Positions 35,171 through 52,951 of a stretch of 64,000 nt of DNA are shown here, piece after piece (positions within the stretch are counted from its first letter, which is position 1; each line of letters starts with the position of its first letter). Below the pieces are notes generated by a model. It saw only the letters and a list, made by a program, of their open reading frames with translations. It had not been told where the DNA came from and ran no database searches. The translations under genes were made by a program, and so were the position numbers. The stretch is taken from contig OX459101.1 in assembly GCA_949775045.1 (NCBI GenBank), forward strand, positions 6,668,394 through 6,732,393. Direction: 5' to 3'. The stretch comes from Metridium senile (lineage: Eukaryota; Cnidaria; Anthozoa; Actiniaria; Metridiidae).

Positions 35171-35423
35171 ATGTAAGCACAGGCAGCCCAAGCTCACTAT
35201 CTGTGTTGATTTATTATAGAATATATGGGGATTTTTCAACGTACAATTTTTTGCCTTAATTCTTAATAAAATAAAATGAAACTCTTACAGTGTCTTTTAG
35301 TTGCTCTCATCAACCGTCTGACTGACTTTCAGCGATTTTCGTTGGAATTTAGCTGCCTTTCCCTAATTTATATTCTATAGTAAATCAACACAGAGAGTGA
35401 GCTTGGGCTACCTGTGATGTAAG
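35171..35423. mobile_element. hAT-like MITE with 7-bp target duplication
   Basis: The ends are CACAGGCAGCCCAAGCTCAC (from 35178) and its near inverse (to 35416). ATGTAAG directly flanks both sides (35171-35177 and 35417-35423). No ORF. The 7-8 bp duplication suggests the hAT superfamily. Confidence 0.8.
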
Positions 35424-35793
35424 TGCCTTCGATGTGCAGTGTTTGCATTTCCAAAGCTGCGATGCCAGTGCATTTTAAAGCTGTGGTGTTCTAATTGTTT
35501 ATTGAAAGGCATTTTGCATGTAATGCAGTGTTGCCGAAAAAAAATTTTGTTGTTGCAGTGTTGATCAAATCCCCCACTTTTCCCATTCATTAGGTGATCA
35601 TGATGTACAGAATAATAATTAAGGTTGTGGTCCAGGAAGTGTAATCAGTCCAGGTAATAAATTACGCTGGTCAAGACCATGATTATTTCCAGAGGTTAAG
35701 GAAACAGTCCCATTTAGAGTATTCATACTGTAATACTAACCACTTTCTTAAATCAGGTATTAAAAAAGCATCACTATTATCACCACAGCAACA

Positions 35794-37358
35794 ATGTCAG
35801 GATCCAAGCTTGTCCAGTATGTAGTTGTACGTGGAGACTTATCGAAAACATTACAATGGCCAACTGGTGCAATTATTGCACAGGCATGTCACGCATGTAC
35901 AGCAGTTACATGGCAATACAAAGATGACGAGAACACTAAAGAATATACTAAAGATATTGACAATATGCATAAAGTGGTACTTGAGGTAGGTAGACAAAAA
36001 GAATGGTCGCTAAAGTATATGTAACTCCTGGGGCGGACTCCCTTATAAAAGGGAGTGGGAGTCCTCGTCGGAAATTCTGAAAATGACCCCTAAAAGGGAC
36101 CTGTATTTTGAGATGATGGGTGTGGCAGTGATGAAATATCACCCCCAAGAGGGACCGGGAAGGCGATTAAAATAAAAATCAATCTTTGAAAAGAAGCATT
36201 GTTGTTGATCTTATACCCTAAAAGGGTCCACAAAACTCAGCTGGTGGGCATTCTCGTCATTATCACCCTAAGCGGGACCATAACACTGATTTCAAACCCT
36301 AAAAGGGAGTCCCCCCCCCACTCCCCGGGATGTAACTACAAACATGTCTGAAGGCACTACAGAAGATTGATTCAATTGGAATGACAGATTGACTCATTGA
36401 TTGATTGAAGACTGACTGGTTGGTTGATTATTGATTGACAGATTAACTAACTGATTGACAGATTGATTGACAGATTGATTGATTGAATAGATTGATAGAC
36501 TGACTGAATGACTGATTGATTGACTTAATGACTTACTGTCTGAATGAATGACACAGTACATGGTTGATTAATCGAAGACTGACTGACTAACTGATTGATT
36601 TGGTTGGCTGGTTTATTAACAGACAGACTAACTGATTTACAGATTGATTGATTGAGGTTTGACTTATCGACAGACTGACTGACTGATTGATTGACTTAAT
36701 GACTTACTGTCTGAATGAATGACTCAGTACATGGTTGATTAATCAAAGACTGACTGACTAACTGATTGATTAATTGGCTGGTTTATTAACAAACAGACTA
36801 ACTGATTTACAGATTGATTCTTGGTAGACTGACTGACTGAATGAATGAATGACTCAGTGGTTGATTGGTCTATTGATGTGACTAACTAATTGGTTGATTG
36901 GTTAGTTGGTTGATTGATCAAAGACTGATTGACTGATTGGTTAGTTGGTTGATTGATTGATTGATTGAAGACTGACTGACTGATTGACTGATGAACTTGA
37001 TAACTGACCTACCCATTAGTTGTATGATTGATTTACAGCCAAACCTATTGAAGCATTCCTATCAAGGTTGGAAGGCTCAATTTATTCTTCCAAACTTGAT
37101 TTTAAATTTGTTTTGAAATTTGCATAAATGAATCAAATATCTACCAGTATTTATTAATGTTTTATTTTAAATGTTACTTATATATAGGCGAAGGATGAAG
37201 ATCAACTAAAATCTATATCAGATGCTTTAACAAATGATAAGATGGATCATAAGCTATGGATAGAACAACCAGAAAACTACTCAACTTGTCTCGTAACTAA
37301 ACCATATACTAAAGAACAAATACAAAAATATTTTAAAAAGTTAAAATTGTTCAAATAA
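35794..37358 (+). CDS. PTRHD1-like putative peptidyl-tRNA hydrolase domain protein
   Basis: Two coding exons, 35794-35985 and 37188-37358, joined in phase 0 at GAG|GTAGGT and TATATAG|GCG, give 120 aa. The order of conserved blocks matches PTRHD1: VQYVVVRGDLSKTLQWPTGA, then IAQACHACTA, then MHKVVLE, then LWIEQPEN with YFKKLKLFK at the C-terminus. Family members resemble the Pth2-type hydrolase fold and are presumed to act on peptidyl-tRNA; activity here is not shown. AATAAA at 37354-37359 overlaps the stop codon, so the 3' UTR may be very short if it is used. The intron holds a (GATT/GACT)n tract and a CCTTTTAGGG-type element. Human PTRHD1 is about 20 residues longer at the N-terminus. Confidence 0.93.
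36030..36335. mobile_element. CCCTAAAAGGG-word element, divergent copy
   Basis: Ends CCTGGGGCGGACTCCC and GGGAGTCCCCCCCCACTCCC. The interior has repeated CCCTAAAAGGG, CCCCCAAGAGGGACC and CCCTAAGCGGGACC. It is related in design to the copies at 8060 and 25741 but differs in its ends. In the PTRHD1 intron. Confidence 0.7.
36370..37010. repeat. (GATT/GACT)n tetranucleotide tract
   Basis: About 640 bp of GATTGATTGACAGACTGACT-type repeats in the PTRHD1 intron. It contains a direct duplication of about 180 bp (GACTTAATGACTTACTGTCT and GTTTATTAACARACAGACTA each occur twice). Confidence 0.9.
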
Positions 37359-37429
37359 AAAATATACTTGTATGTTATCTTCAGTGTTTCTTTGTATGTC
37401 TTATCCTGGGGGAAGTTACTATTCTATAT

Positions 37430-37720
37430 TATAATTCAACAACAAATTTCTCCCCGCTGGTATTGTTCGAGAGGCGATCATGTGATGTGATAGTGCCCAT
37501 CACGGAAGGTTTCTATCAGCACATAGTGCCAGCTGAGCTTTTTGGAAAATTTTGTTGTTGAATAATAAAAACAATAGAGCAGTTAAAATCTTGGGCATAA
37601 TGCTGTGATAGTTGCCCTTGGAAACTAGATGTTCCTCTCAAAACAAATAGTGGCCTATTTGTTTTTCTGAACATCCAGTTTCCACGGGTAACTAACACAG
37701 CACAATGCCCTCATTTCTAC
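37430..37720. mobile_element. Foldback element, second copy of the one nested at 6310
   Basis: Shares GTGATAGTTGCCC, GGAAACTAGATGTTC and their inverse, and the AATTTTGTTGTTGAAT end, with 6310-6560. It lies just downstream of PTRHD1. Confidence 0.7.
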
Positions 37721-38519
37721 TACTTAATAATTTGTTCAAAAAATATAATATTTAACTGATGATTTTTTTCTGTGCTAAATAATGTTTCTACATTCTTTCA
37801 TGCATTCATCAAAAGTTGTTAAAAACGTTAACAATATATAGGACTTTTTACATTAAAAAAAAAGATATTAGCTAAATGAAAGTAAATCAAATAACAAAAA
37901 CATTATCATGACAAGAAATGTATAGCTATAACAATGATAGTGATCCACAAACCAGAAAGGATTTAAATAATTTTAAACATCTTCCTTTTGAAATCTTATC
38001 TTATCTTTTTGCTTTAACTTTCTTTAATTTTTTTTTCATTAATTTTTTTGTAAAGCCCCTTGAAGTCATGATATGTGCGCTATATAAATTCCATTTTTAT
38101 TTTCTTCTGTACTGTCAGTAGCCTGCATGCAGCTGAAAACAAAACCCTGGTTAGGTTCGTAACCGGGATTTTGTGTTTGCCTACACACAGGCTATACTGT
38201 CAGTAAATAAATAATGTTTTATGAAATTTTGATATAGAATTTTGAAAATTAATAATCAATAAAATTGCAAATAATAATAATCATCTGTATATTGTTATCT
38301 AGCTGTGAGAAAACTTCTTAGTGTAGACCTCTTCTTTGAAAGTGCAGTGACTGTAAGCGTTTATTGTTTTTCTTTTAAATTTTTTATTATATAACTAACA
38401 ACGAAGCACACACAAAATTTACAAAAATTTAAATGTGACGAGAAGAAGCGTTTATTGTTATTTAAAAGCTAATGCTTCTGTCCATTCTGCTGTCATGATT
38501 TTATTTTATATAGCCATAA

Positions 38520-39300
38520 GTCTATATTTATATTTAAGAGATGATTTTTTATTTTACACTTGATTTGTTATTTCATTTTGTGTCATATTTAAGATTATAA
38601 AAACTGAAATTATTTACAAATTTATATAAATATATATCGGATAAATAAATATACTATTTCACATTGTTTTTGAGGACTTTCAGTTTTATTGTATTATGCT
38701 TTTGTTTTATGTTATTTCAGTTTTAATTTTTAATATATTTTGATATTTTATGTTATAAATTTTTTTTGAATTTTTTCTTTTCTTTTCTGTTGTTTTATTT
38801 TGTATTTTCATGTTATTTCAGTTTTAATTTTTGATATATTTTGATATATTTTATGTTATTTTCCAAATATTTATTTTTTGTTTTGTTTTGTTTTATTTTC
38901 ATGTTATTTCAGTTTTAATTTTTAATATATTTTAACATTTTGTTATTTTTGTTATTTTCCAAATATTTATTTTTTCTTTTCTTTTGTTTTATTTTTATGT
39001 TTGTTTTAATTTTTCTTTTTCTTTAAGGTTAATTTTTTCATACAATTTTATTTTACTCAGTTTTGTTTCAGTTTATTTTACTTTTTTCGTTTAATCTAAT
39101 TTTGTTTTATATGTTTTATCATTTCATTTCATTTTAATAATTTTGTTTTTTCTTATCTTTGTATTTTATTGTTCTATTCTCTATTTTTGGTTCCCTTTTA
39201 TTTTATTTGTTTTTTTACTTATTTAATCAATTTTGTTTTGTTTGTTCTAATTGCTTTTTTCATATTCAACTTCTTCGATTTTTTTGTATATTTGTACATA
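38520..39300. repeat. T-rich low-complexity block
   Basis: Plus strand is dominated by TTTTATTTTG and CATGTTATTTCAGTTTTAAT units, the latter recurring near 38700, 38810 and 38900. It separates PTRHD1 and the Maf gene; frames across it are not genes. Confidence 0.8.
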
Positions 39301-39596
39301 ACTGTAACTTATTTTTATCAAAAGTAACAACAACAATAACTATCACAATATTGAAACAATATAAAAACACATTTTCCAACCAGAACAAACACACTTTAAT
39401 TTACTAATATTTCTTTCTAAGTCAAATTAAATTAATAACAATAGTTCTTCAGAGATTTGTGCCATGTTAATTCCTTTGTCTTGCGTCTAAAGCTTATCTG
39501 TCAGGCGTATGGGGGTATGTGTAAGACCCTCGCCCCCACCTCTAGGTTTACATACTGCAGATCGCGTCGTTGGCGCGCGGGCGAACGGGACGAGAA

Positions 39597-40181
39597 ATGG
39601 CGGCTGAAAGCCAGGCAGAGTTGGGAGTGAAAAGGCTTAAAAAGGGGGATGAATCGAAGAGCTTGAAGACCGACGATATGACAGATGAAGAGTTATCTGG
39701 TTTGCCAGTAAAGGAGTTGAATCATCTTTTACGTGGGCTGCCAGATGATGAAGTTGGCAGGCTGAAACAACGCAGGCGTACGCTGAAAAATCGTGGCTAC
39801 GCTCAAAACAGCCGAACAAAACGAGTACGACAACGAGAAGATCTTGAGGACGAAAGACAACAACTTAAAAGCGAACTTTATAACATTTGCAAAGAGAATG
39901 AAGATCTTAAAAGGGAGAGGGACGAGGCGCGAAGAAAGTACGATTCTTTGCAGAAACTTTTGACTAATCGTACTAAACAAATGCATGGTTTGCAAAAATC
40001 TACTACAAGTACTGGGGACTTGGATGACCCTATTGATGTTGTTGGAATTGAGGACAGTGATAGACCAGTGAAAACGAAACGGGAAAATGCATCGAAATGT
40101 CAAAATAATGCCGTAGACTCTGGAAATAAGATCAAATGCAACAGGGAAAGCAGCGGAGAAGGCAGCGACGAATCGCGGTAA
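39597..40181 (+). CDS. Small Maf-type bZIP transcription factor (194 aa, intronless)
   Basis: Nuclear DNA-binding protein of the small Maf group (MafF/G/K type), which dimerises with itself or CNC bZIP proteins on MARE/ARE sites. The extended homology region covers residues 28-56 ([19 protein letters not shown]). The basic region is at 57-77, with the Maf hallmark NRGYA and RxKRV. The zipper has heptad positions L83, L90, I97, L104, A111, L118. There is no N-terminal transactivation domain, as expected for small Maf. Residues 71-72 are Asn-Ser where most Maf proteins have Ser-Cys. The tail after about residue 125 is long, acidic and Ser-rich, making it longer than vertebrate small Mafs (about 150-160 aa). 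I chose the ATG at 39597; the open frame extends upstream without another ATG. Confidence 0.93.
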   Translation: MAAESQAELGVKRLKKGDESKSLKTDDMTDEELSGLPVKELNHLLRGLPDDEVGRLKQRRRTLKNRGYAQNSRTKRVRQREDLEDERQQLKSELYNICKENEDLKRERDEARRKYDSLQKLLTNRTKQMHGLQKSTTSTGDLDDPIDVVGIEDSDRPVKTKRENASKCQNNAVDSGNKIKCNRESSGEGSDESR

Positions 40182-40725
40182 CTGAAATCTACAAGGACAT
40201 AGGTTTGTTTACAATCGCAAAAGACGCGTGGTCACATGTCGTGATGATGTATTCTAGAACTTTGGGCCGTAAATGGTGTGTGTAAATCTATAGAAGTGTC
40301 TACAAATACTAGTAGAAGAACCATTTTCGAGTAATGACAACAAATGTGTAGTAGCGTAATTGGTATGACTGATCGTGAATTCGCCAATCATGCAAAGTCA
40401 TGATGTTTTGTGGAGGCAGGGCCCCGCGATCTTGATCGATAGCCCCATCCACTAGTCTTGAAATCGACATGTTTACAATCGAACAACTCATCGAACGTGT
40501 TCGAATTCATGATCGTCAAAGAATCAACAAATATTTCTTGGTATTTTTCGTGAGGAAAACTAATAAACAGTTGGTAGTAATGTTTGTAGTAAAGATAAGA
40601 AACTTCATTGAATCAATGATTACAGTAAAAGAAGAGGCTAAACTGTGTCTTCTTCTTTGTTGTAGAAGGTGAATTATTTCGATCCTGTACAATCGAATGA
40701 ACGATCTATATTTTAGAAAAACGCC

Positions 40726-40731
40726 AATAAA
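40726..40731 (+). terminator. Polyadenylation signal of the Maf gene
   Basis: AATAAA about 545 bp after the Maf stop codon, in plain AT-rich sequence. It is the first clear signal on this strand in the likely 3' UTR. Confidence 0.5.
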
Positions 40732-40959
40732 GATTGTTAAATTATATATGGGGTTTGTGTTGTTTTCCGCTTTTGGTTCGCGCACACGTGGTGACCTTGT
40801 TATGCTGACTCAATACTTTCGATTGCTGTGAAAAAATCTTAAAAATTCGCGTAAAAATTCTAATCGCAACGCAGAGACGTCAAAATCAGCTTAAAATTAG
40901 CTATGTTAATTGCACCAACGGATTCCGTCGTCTTTTTACGCGGGTCTTTTTGTTTGATT

Positions 40960-41229
40960 TTATTTTGGAATTATTTGCATCGTCAGCATCGGAGTGTCTG
41001 GATTTTGAGTTGAATGACCTCTAGTGGCGTTCGCGTTGTTATCAATTTCTAAGAAAACCAGAAATTTTCCATTCATTTTTAGGGCAGATAACTGCGAATT
41101 AATTCCTTCTGAAGTTCTATTCCAGATTTTTAGTTTCAAAGGAACTGTTTTTGTAACATTTTGGCCTACAACTTGCAAGTTAGGAACTTTATGCTTGGAT
41201 GGTTTCAAAATAGACTCGAAATGCGCCAT
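40960..41229 (-). CDS. Unrecognised 89-codon open reading frame
   Basis: An ORF starting MAHFESILKPSK and ending QIIPK, with codon-like composition and a Lys/Asn-rich centre. A faint, unverified likeness in the middle (LKLKIWNRTSEGINSQLSALK region) to the small ribosome-biogenesis factor RBIS/C8orf59 was noticed; this could be chance. The open frame extends upstream to 41436 in AT-rich sequence that does not look coding. It could be a pseudogene, a single-exon gene or noise. Confidence 0.2.
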   Translation of the reverse strand: MAHFESILKPSKHKVPNLQVVGQNVTKTVPLKLKIWNRTSEGINSQLSALKMNGKFLVFLEIDNNANATRGHSTQNPDTPMLTMQIIPK

Positions 41230-41439
41230 TGAGTTGTGACCTTGAGTCCGATGTGCAAACCTTAATTGTGAAACTGCATGTATAAATTCACAATAAAATC
41301 GTATAGAATTAAAACCTAAAGATACCTTAAACATTGAAAATTTGTTGTGATTAAGTAAATTTAATATGCATTGGTTACTTTTGAAGTATGCGAATATGTA
41401 AAAGTACAATAGGTTTTTCAATACGTATATTTTCATGTC

Positions 41440-42290
41440 ATGGCTCCCTTAGGTCGACCAAGCAGAGTTATGTAACTGCTTCGATAAGAGAAAACTAATA
41501 ATTTTGGAGTTACTTACTCGTTAAAATAAATTGCTTAAAGTTTTAAAACTTTGGGTGTGCCATTTCTAGGAAGTGATTGCATGAGTAAACAATTATTACT
41601 AGCACAAGCTACATAATTTAGACTAGAATTTAGCTACGTAATCTAGAGTAGAGTCGAATTTTTGTTTATGGCATACAACACAGTTACTTCCTTGTGAATC
41701 TGAATAAACAAAACGAACTGCTAAGTTTTGAGAATTACAATGACTGCTGCTGCTGTCATAATTCAATGACAAAGCAAATAGAAAAGATTTTGAGAGAGTG
41801 TTTTGATTTTGTATGGTAGGCTGATTAGTAATTTGATGGTAGACGTCTATGAAATTAATGCAACTTTCGATATAAATGTCAATTTCTTAACGCATGGGTA
41901 AGATATTTAGATATAGAGGAAGTGGGAGATATGGTAGGTTGGCAATGTTAAACTTGAAAAAATATATTTTCCACAACAAAAACAAAACAATATCGTCAAT
42001 TAGGCAAAAAAACGTGCACATTCGGGATCATGAAAAAACATACCGCACAAAAAAATCCCCCCCCCCCCCCTCAAATATCTAATACTATGTCCCTAGACTG
42101 CATCACTAGTAATACAGTTCAGCTATACATTAGAGCAAAAACAACAAAACCATGAAATAAAAACAAAATAGTTACCAACTAATGGTTTCACTCAACCAGA
42201 AACATCAAATACAAAAGGATAGTCACTAAATACGAACTGTTACACAATAGTAATTTGATTTTCTTTCATGGATAGTGCTTTTGCTCTATT
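41440..42290. other. Intergenic DNA, no gene seen
   Basis: AT-rich sequence between the Maf gene and the 51-bp minisatellite. It includes a C-run at about 42057-42071 and the end of the CTCAACCAGAAACATCAAAT repeat at 42190-42215. Confidence 0.45.
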
Positions 42291-42295
42291 AAGAT

Positions 42296-42985
42296 CTAAT
42301 CATCACACCTAGTAGGGGAGGAAGCCACTACCAGTGTCATGATGAAATGCTGTCTACACCAAGTAAGGGAGGGAAGCCACTACCAGTGTTGTCACACAAT
42401 GCTTTCCCCACCAAGTAAGGGAGGGAAGCCACCACCAGTGTTGTCACACAATGCTTTCCCCATCAAGTAGGGGAGGAAGCCACTACTAGTGTTGTCACAC
42501 AATGCTTTCCCCACCAAGTAGGGAAGGAAGCAGCTACCAGTGTCATCACACAATGCTCTCCCCACTGAATAGGGGAGGAAGCCACTACCAGTGTCATGAT
42601 GAAATGCTTTCTACACCAAGTAGGGGAGGAAGCCACTACCAGTGTCGTCACACAATGCTTTCTACACCAAGTAGGGAAGGAAGCCACTACCAGTGTTGTC
42701 ACACAATGCTTTCTACACCGAGTAGGGGAGGAAGGCACTACCAGTGTCATGATGAAATGCTTTCTACACCAAGTAGGGGAGGAAGGCACTACCAGTGTTG
42801 TCACACAATGCTTTCTACACCGAGTAGGGAAGGAAGCCACTACCAGTGTCATTATGAAATGCTTTCTACACCCACACAATGCTTTCTACACCAAGTAGGA
42901 GAGGAAGGCACTACCAGTGTTGGCACACAATGCTTTCCCCACCGAATAGGGGAGGAAGCCACTACCAGTGTCACGATGTTTTTAT
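42296..42985. repeat. 51-bp minisatellite
   Basis: About 13 units of a 51-bp sequence containing CACCAAGTAGGGGAGGAAGC and CACTACCAGTGT (unit marks at 42604, 42655, 42706). One unit is truncated near 42868-42880. Since 51 is divisible by three, long frames stay open on both strands (187 plus, 138 minus); the plus frame would be a 17-residue repeat with Cys/His. No start context, splice signal or unique flank supports a real protein. Confidence 0.92.
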
Positions 42986-43049
42986 GTAAAAAAAGAGTCG
43001 TGTGCAAATGCAATGACCTGTATGTAAATAAAAAAATACATGTATGCGA

Positions 43050-45066
43050 ATGGGTAAGAATTTAGGTGAATGCTAAATGACATGCTAAAAAGCAGGTATT
43101 CATACCAACACATCAATTGAGGGAAGGTTGGTGGGGATGTAAGAGTTGTAGAGTGCATGTCGTGGCAAGTGTGAATATAAGTGGAGTTTCAAATTGAGGT
43201 TGAATGGAACAGGTGTATATGTGGAGTAAACGGTGGTATGATAATGGTGAAAGAAATTCATAAAAGAGAAGTGAGAATAAAAAATATGTAATGAATAATA
43301 AATGATAATGAGTAAATAATAATAAATAAATATCTAAGAATAAAGAATAAGGTAAAAATAAAGATGTAAAAATAATGTAAAACTAACGGCAACATAAAGG
43401 CACAAAGTGAACTCGAGTTTGTGTGGATATACGTGACTGTCTCGAGGGAAGGAGAGGAGGTAAAAATAGGAAGGGAAGGTGAGCCGAAGGGGAAATAAGT
43501 AGATAGTCCTACCATAAGCTTATCATCAGGGGTTGAGGTAAACGGTAGAGGTTAGGACCAACATGTTTCATAACTCACAACCGTAAGCCCACCTAAAGAA
43601 TCTAAAAAACTGGCCACAATAACAGGGTGGCTGTATTAAGCGGGTCGCCATAAGGCAGGGTTCCACTGTATTCACAAGAGGGATTTAACATCTCAATGAT
43701 AAAGTCATAAAGCATTCTGCATCATAAAAATGACCCATTTGAATGACTTTTGTTCTTGGCTTGAACTCAAATATCTTACATCTGAAATTTCAGGAAGTTT
43801 CACTCATTAAGGATATTGAAATTTCACAATGTTGAACAATGCAAGTCTAAACATAATTTAAGCTGACGACAAATTAGGCAAATTTCTATGCTTGGTAAAC
43901 CAAATTTTTATATCACCTGACATGTATCTGACATGTCAGGTATGGGCGATTTCGATCGCTGACTGCGCCGATCAAGATCACTCAAAAGACTTCAGCGGGT
44001 CAGTCACATCAGCGGGTACACTTGACGATTTTCAGGGGGCATTTGAAATTTGCTCCAACAAGTGTAGAAAATCGTCTGGTGTGTCGTCTGCTTTAGGAAA
44101 TACTATTTTGTTATAGTTATTGCCTTCACACTTGTCACAAAGTTATGTGACATGTCCTTAGGGACAATATGCAAATCAAAGTGAATTATATAAAAGTCAG
44201 TTATCTAAATGAAACTAGGAGTTATTCTTGTGAAATTAAGAGTTCAGTCGTTTACTGTGTTTGTCTGTGTTGTCTTCGTGAAAGAACCTGTGACAACACT
44301 ATACAGAGGTTATGTCCTAAACACTCAATCCTCTTTCTCATCGTTTACTATCAATACACAATTATGAAGACACACAATGTACAAAACAGTTAGTATCTAT
44401 TTTATGGCATTTATAATACACACTCATGCAATAATTATTGCTTTGTTACAAATACAGATGCAACTAATTCCAGTTAATGTTTGTTCACACAGTTGGGATG
44501 AATGAAAATTCATTAGTCTCACATGGTTGTATGCCGTTCGCCTTTCTGGAATTAAGGAAGGGAGCTGTCATTAAACCCCATACATTCTCTCTCTTATTTT
44601 TGCAACTTTCAGAAGCTTGCCACTCAATAAGTATTTATCCAAACATGCTCAAACTTGGTAAAAAAAACTAATAATACTTTAAAATTATAATTATAATTTC
44701 TTATAAATTCTTATAACTTATTCTTCTTGTGGGCATCTGCATTTCTTAATTAGATTTATATTTTTACTTTGCCCCAGTCCCCTCATGAATTCCGGAAAGG
44801 CATATTGACATAATACTATATAATAAAAAAAATGTGAATGAAGTTCCATCTTTCTCAATCTTTTAAACAGATGTTAACCATGCAATCCAGGAATTGGTTG
44901 CCATATTTCAAATAAGTATAAGTGGTTATAATGTTTGGAACAAATAAAGTTGGAATGATGAAAACAAATTACCAATCAAAAGCTTAAAGGGATGGTAATG
45001 AGAAAATCATGAAAGAGGGTGTAGAAAAAAAGATGTTTAAAATCTTCACTGTGGCTTGGTAGATAT
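43050..45066. other. Intergenic DNA 3' of SKP1
   Basis: Contains an AATAA/AATGA-rich low-complexity piece (43260-43390) and a partial CTGTATTAAGCGGG repeat (43620-43675). The 74-codon frames at 43892-44116 and 44169-44393 have no recognised domain. No gene is called. Confidence 0.45.
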
Positions 45067-51111
<6,045 letters not shown>

Positions 51112-51224
51112 CTAGAAGTACACAAAAAAAATTTCATATGATTTCAAATTTATTTGATGTCAACTAAAATAGTAAATTATCTAAATTAGGAGACATCAAC
51201 TATTGTTTTGTAAAAACTATTCAA

Positions 51225-51420
51225 TGGTTTGACTGGATATGATTATGATGATATAGTTAATGACAATAATGATGACAATGATGATATCTATGATAATGAT
51301 TATGTTATGATGATAATGACAATGATGATCATTACAGTGAAGACGATAATGATAATCATGATACAGTTGATGATGATGATAATGGTGACAACTGAAATAA
51401 TTATCTTATTGTTTTTGCAG
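51225..51420. repeat. GAT/GAC-rich microsatellite
   Basis: Degenerate ATGATGATAATGAC runs about 150 bp upstream of the SKP1 start, probably within the 5' UTR intron. The 80-codon frame here is an artefact. Confidence 0.75.
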
Positions 51421-51904
51421 ACTTTGAAAGCATATGACAATATGTTTAAATGGTTGATGAAAGAGATGTAGTTTGAGTTCAAAGCCAAAATGATAAAAAT
51501 TTATGTCTGAGAACTTTAGAGAGGCATGTTCATACAAATGGAAAACAATTGACCAATGTGTCCATATCTTTAATACCGAACTACGATCAAAACCAATAAG
51601 TTAGATAACGGTAAAATTGAGGTCATTTTGACAAATAAAACTTGTACAAATAATTTGAGAAAAAACATCTGGAGATGTAGAGAGGCAAAATTTTCAAATT
51701 AAGAACTTCAAAATGCAACAAATATCAAAGCTTTAAAGACTAAAAACTATCCTCTTATCCTCTTTACTGATAGAACAATATTAGGTAGTTAATTCAACTT
51801 TGGATCAAGTTTCTCAGTCTCTCATGCAAACATGAGCATCAAAGCGAAAAGACAGGAGAAATTCACGTTGAAAAAACACTAAAATCAACAGCAAAAATTC
51901 TACT

Positions 51905-52040
51905 TACTTGAAACCTTTCAGTAAAAAGAAAATGCAGTTAAATAATTTAATGCTAAGGGTTCTTTGGCACGGTTAAAGTAAGGTTTTACGTCCTAAAATC
52001 CAACTCACAACTTTTCACGTTGACAAACAAGATGGCGAAA
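51905..52040 (-). promoter_or_regulatory. Candidate SKP1 promoter / 5' UTR exon
   Basis: CAAGATGGCGAAATC at 52028-52042 is a YY1-type AAGATGGCG site of the sort often found at housekeeping start sites. Minus-strand donors TTGTGAGTTGG (about 52005) and CAAGTAAGTAG (about 51908) could end a 5' UTR exon that splices to the acceptor touching the SKP1 ATG. Inference only. Confidence 0.3.
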
Positions 52041-52839
52041 TCAGGCGTTAAATAAAATCTAAAATATGGCTTTGCCATATATGGAAGCGATGACCTAATA
52101 TGGAATCTCGCGTGGAAGACTAGGTCGAGGGATAGTGAAAATAAAATAAATTCATATCGATTTATTTATTCATTCATTCATTCATCTGTCTATTTCTTTA
52201 CTTTTAACCTCATTGATTAATTGATGTTTTTTTTTTCTCATTCAACCATCTATTCATTCATTGATGCACTTTTAAAAAAGGTAAAACAAAAGAAAATGTT
52301 GGAAATTGTAAATTCTTCAGATTTTTTAAAAACCTCTACTAGCCCTCCACTAACATTTCTACAGAACTAACAACCATATCAGGTTGGCACGACCGTTGGT
52401 ATGTATGGATATGTACTCTAATTGTTCTATTGGGCTCCCTGTGGTAAAGATTTATTTTGTATGCCACAGGAAACCCACTCTAGTGTCTCTTGAATAACAG
52501 ATCTAGTTGAGTAATAAGGTAATTGCAACGATAAGTCTCTAAATAGCTACTGAGCCCCTCCCAAGGGTTTTAGGGATCAAGGGAGCATGGGCATTTATTT
52601 TTAGCGAACAAAGGATACTGCCAAATTATTTTGGGGGAGCATGCACCCCCCACCCCCCCCCCCCCCCCCCCCCCAATGCTCATTGCTCAACAGCTAGCAT
52701 ATATTAGCTCTATATATCCTTGCCATGTCCCTGATAGAGCTTCTTAAATAAGAGAAAGGCACTCCTTTTTTATTTTTTTTTAGGGGGGAGGGGTATTTTT
52801 ATTTCTGTATGCCTTTAGTGTAATATCTATGCCTTCGGT

Positions 52840-52951
52840 GGCTGGAGGACTCTTTGTCCAATTGGTATAGGGCTGATAAGCACTTAATTTAGGGTTGAAA
52901 ATATTCCCTGTGCATAATACCTTTTAGGGTTTTTGCCCAGGCGATTTACTT
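52840..52951. mobile_element. CCTTTTAGGG-word element, left half
   Basis: CTCTTTGTCCAATTGGTATAGG and CCTTTTAGGGTTTTT match the element at 56878-57385. It is cut by the element at 52952-53733, after which TTTTTTGTAGGGTTCTGACTCAG continues. Confidence 0.6.

Noticed and set aside
39570..39596. Upstream extension of the Maf reading frame
   Set aside because: The extension begins with TTG and not ATG; the first ATG is at 39597.
42296..42985. Regular direct repeats resembling a CRISPR array
   Set aside because: The 51-bp units are contiguous with no unique spacers, and the genome is eukaryotic; this is a minisatellite.
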